From positions 186,001 to 250,000 of the forward strand of contig NZ_JAAOIZ010000005.1 of the NCBI RefSeq assembly GCF_013184525.1: a DNA stretch of 64,000 nucleotides. The letters run 5' to 3'. The notes below the pieces were generated by a model. It was given only the letters and a program-made list of their open reading frames with translations. It had not been told where the DNA came from and did not search any database. Position 1 is the stretch's first letter, and every line of letters starts with the position of its first letter. This DNA is from Chryseobacterium sp. LAM-KRS1. GTDB taxonomy: Bacteria > Bacteroidota > Bacteroidia > Flavobacteriales > Weeksellaceae. Both the position numbers and the translations under genes were made by a program. Positions 62,995 through 64,000 of this stretch are shown piece after piece.

Positions 62995-63885
62995 TCAGAT
63001 CCTTATTGAATAGGGATCTGATTGTGCTTTCGGAATCCATTGCCAGCCTTTTTCGGTTTTCCCGATATATCCTATCCCCGGCCACGGAAGATGGCAGGTG
63101 GTCACTAAAGTATTGTTGACAGAACAACTTTCTAAAATCCGCTTTCTGGTAGCAACTCCTTCTTCAAAATTAACATCCCATTGGGTGCCCCAATCCGGAT
63201 GAGCAATGAGCAAAGAAGAATGAACCACATCTACGAGGTGTGTGATAGATTGGTCACCGGAAAATATATGCAATATAATATGCCCGGGTGTATGGCCGGG
63301 TGCCAGTTCTGTTTTGATGCATGAGAATAATACATCGCCGGGCTCAAAAATAGTAAGCTCATTTTTAATCGCTTCAAGGATATCGGTCTGTATTTTTCCT
63401 GTTGGATAAACAGTCATTTTGCTTTTGGAGAAATCTTTTGCTTCGCTGTTCCAGAAGTTATATTCCGGAGCCGGTATATGATATTTTGCATTAGGATATC
63501 TTCTTCCGCCATCTTCAAAAAGGATTCCTCCGATATGGTCCCTGTGTGCGTGCGTGATCAGGATGTCCGTAACGTCTTCCGGTGAGAACCCTGCTTCCGA
63601 TAAGCTATTTTGAAGCCAGCCAGCGTTTACGGGATCATGATACCCTTCGCCGGTATCCACAAGGATATGACGGTCTCCTCTCTTGATAAAAAGGGTGGTA
63701 ATAGGCATCTCGTATTCAGATCCGGGTAAGTGTAAAGATTTTAAAGCATCCTTTACATTCTCTTCTTCAATTTCAGGAGCTAAAATAGGTTGTGGATTGC
63801 CTATTCCAAAATATCCGTCCGACACAATATAAACATCCATTTCCCCCATTGGAATATGGATCGATGCGCTATTTTTTGATTTCAT
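62995..63885 (-). CDS. MBL-fold metallo-hydrolase
   Basis: 296 residues. Zinc motif HxHxDH in ITHAHRDHIGGILF (about 110-123), with LVDTGEGYHD before it, APGHTPGHIILHI (third ligand) and THLVDVVHS (bridging Asp) after it. The pattern resembles secreted or cytoplasmic lactonase/hydrolase members of the family (AidA- or AhlD-like), but no signal peptide is present. Substrate unknown. Not closely similar to the MBL protein at 60263-60994. Confidence 0.86.
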   Translation of the reverse strand: MKSKNSASIHIPMGEMDVYIVSDGYFGIGNPQPILAPEIEEENVKDALKSLHLPGSEYEMPITTLFIKRGDRHILVDTGEGYHDPVNAGWLQNSLSEAGFSPEDVTDILITHAHRDHIGGILFEDGGRRYPNAKYHIPAPEYNFWNSEAKDFSKSKMTVYPTGKIQTDILEAIKNELTIFEPGDVLFSCIKTELAPGHTPGHIILHIFSGDQSITHLVDVVHSSLLIAHPDWGTQWDVNFEEGVATRKRILESCSVNNTLVTTCHLPWPGIGYIGKTEKGWQWIPKAQSDPYSIRI

Positions 63886-63914
63886 TCGCTTTCTGAATTA
63901 ATATATTCCTATAT

Positions 63915-63930
63915 CAGTTTTCAAAAACTG
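63915..63930. promoter_or_regulatory. Perfect dyad before the MBL hydrolase gene
   Basis: CAGTTTT-CA-AAAACTG, a perfect 7+7 inverted repeat 30 bases upstream of the minus-strand ATG at 63885. Possible operator; a chance dyad is not excluded. Confidence 0.35.
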
Positions 63931-64000
63931 TTTTAAATAAGAAACACCAGATCATAAGAACTGGTGGTAAATTGATTTACTGTATTGCAAAATTAAATAA

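Noticed and set aside
63945..63966. Terminator CACCAG-N10-CTGGTG near the right edge
   Set aside because: The stem is short with a long loop and no T-tract, and the neighbouring gene lies outside the window.

Overview
The window looks like a chromosomal segment of a flavobacterium, most likely Chryseobacterium or a close relative (Weeksellaceae). The evidence is the low GC, the lack of Shine-Dalgarno sequences, promoters of the Bacteroidota type (TTTG-N19-TAnnTTTG), a type IX secretion sorting domain, a SusC/SusD pair, and an NIS siderophore locus of the kind expected in Chryseobacterium. I saw no rRNA, tRNA, CRISPR array or insertion sequence.

Region by region. (1) 1-4825: biotin genes on the minus strand (a ferritin-like di-iron protein, bioF, bioD, and bioB cut by the window edge) with a divergent MocR-type regulator. 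(2) 4869-19904: a tight nine-gene minus-strand operon for an NIS (IucA/IucC-type) hydroxamate-citrate siderophore: PLP decarboxylase, NIS synthetase fused to a GNAT acyltransferase, N-monooxygenase, second NIS synthetase, MATE exporter, carrier protein, adenylating enzyme, TonB receptor and PepSY membrane protein. A divergent Fe(II)/2-oxoglutarate amino-acid hydroxylase completes it. Lysine 4-hydroxylation followed by decarboxylation would give 3-hydroxycadaverine, a building block reported for the chryseochelin siderophores. The adenylating enzyme and carrier protein are candidates for activating the acyl group (fumarate or a fatty acid). (3) 19999-25930: single genes (S41 peptidase lipoprotein, AraC regulator, FrnE-like DsbA protein, MFS transporter, CAT-like acetyltransferase, 3-hydroxyisobutyrate-dehydrogenase-like oxidoreductase).

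(4) 25951-34057: a hexuronate module: PPC-domain protein, LacI regulator, ExuT-like transporter, uxaC, uxuA, a short-chain mannonate/fructuronate oxidoreductase, and divergent kdgK and kdgA. (5) 34410-48553: a polysaccharide utilisation locus: M60 metallopeptidase with T9SS tail, SusC, SusD, GH88, PL8 lyase, GH2 and GH29. It should degrade a uronate-containing, fucosylated, probably unsulfated glycan, with uronate passing to region 4. A shared dyad (AACGTnTTCGT) lies in front of both regions and is a candidate LacI operator.

(6) 48825-53513: two back-to-back modules, each with an SDR enzyme, a small protein and an AraC regulator. (7) 53730-59570: the ligase-associated DNA repair operon (beta-CASP exonuclease, ATP-dependent ligase, Lhr-type helicase, PdeM nuclease), with a heptanucleotide tandem repeat in front of pdeM. 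(8) 59567-63885: a GNAT enzyme, two MBL-fold hydrolases, a small HTH protein, and a Crp/Fnr regulator followed by a second PPC paralogue. A 561-base non-coding stretch there holds an FNR-like dyad inside a long inverted repeat.

Start codons were moved inward from the longest reading frame where signal peptides, promoters or overlaps argue for it. All functions are inferred from sequence features read by eye. No database search was run.
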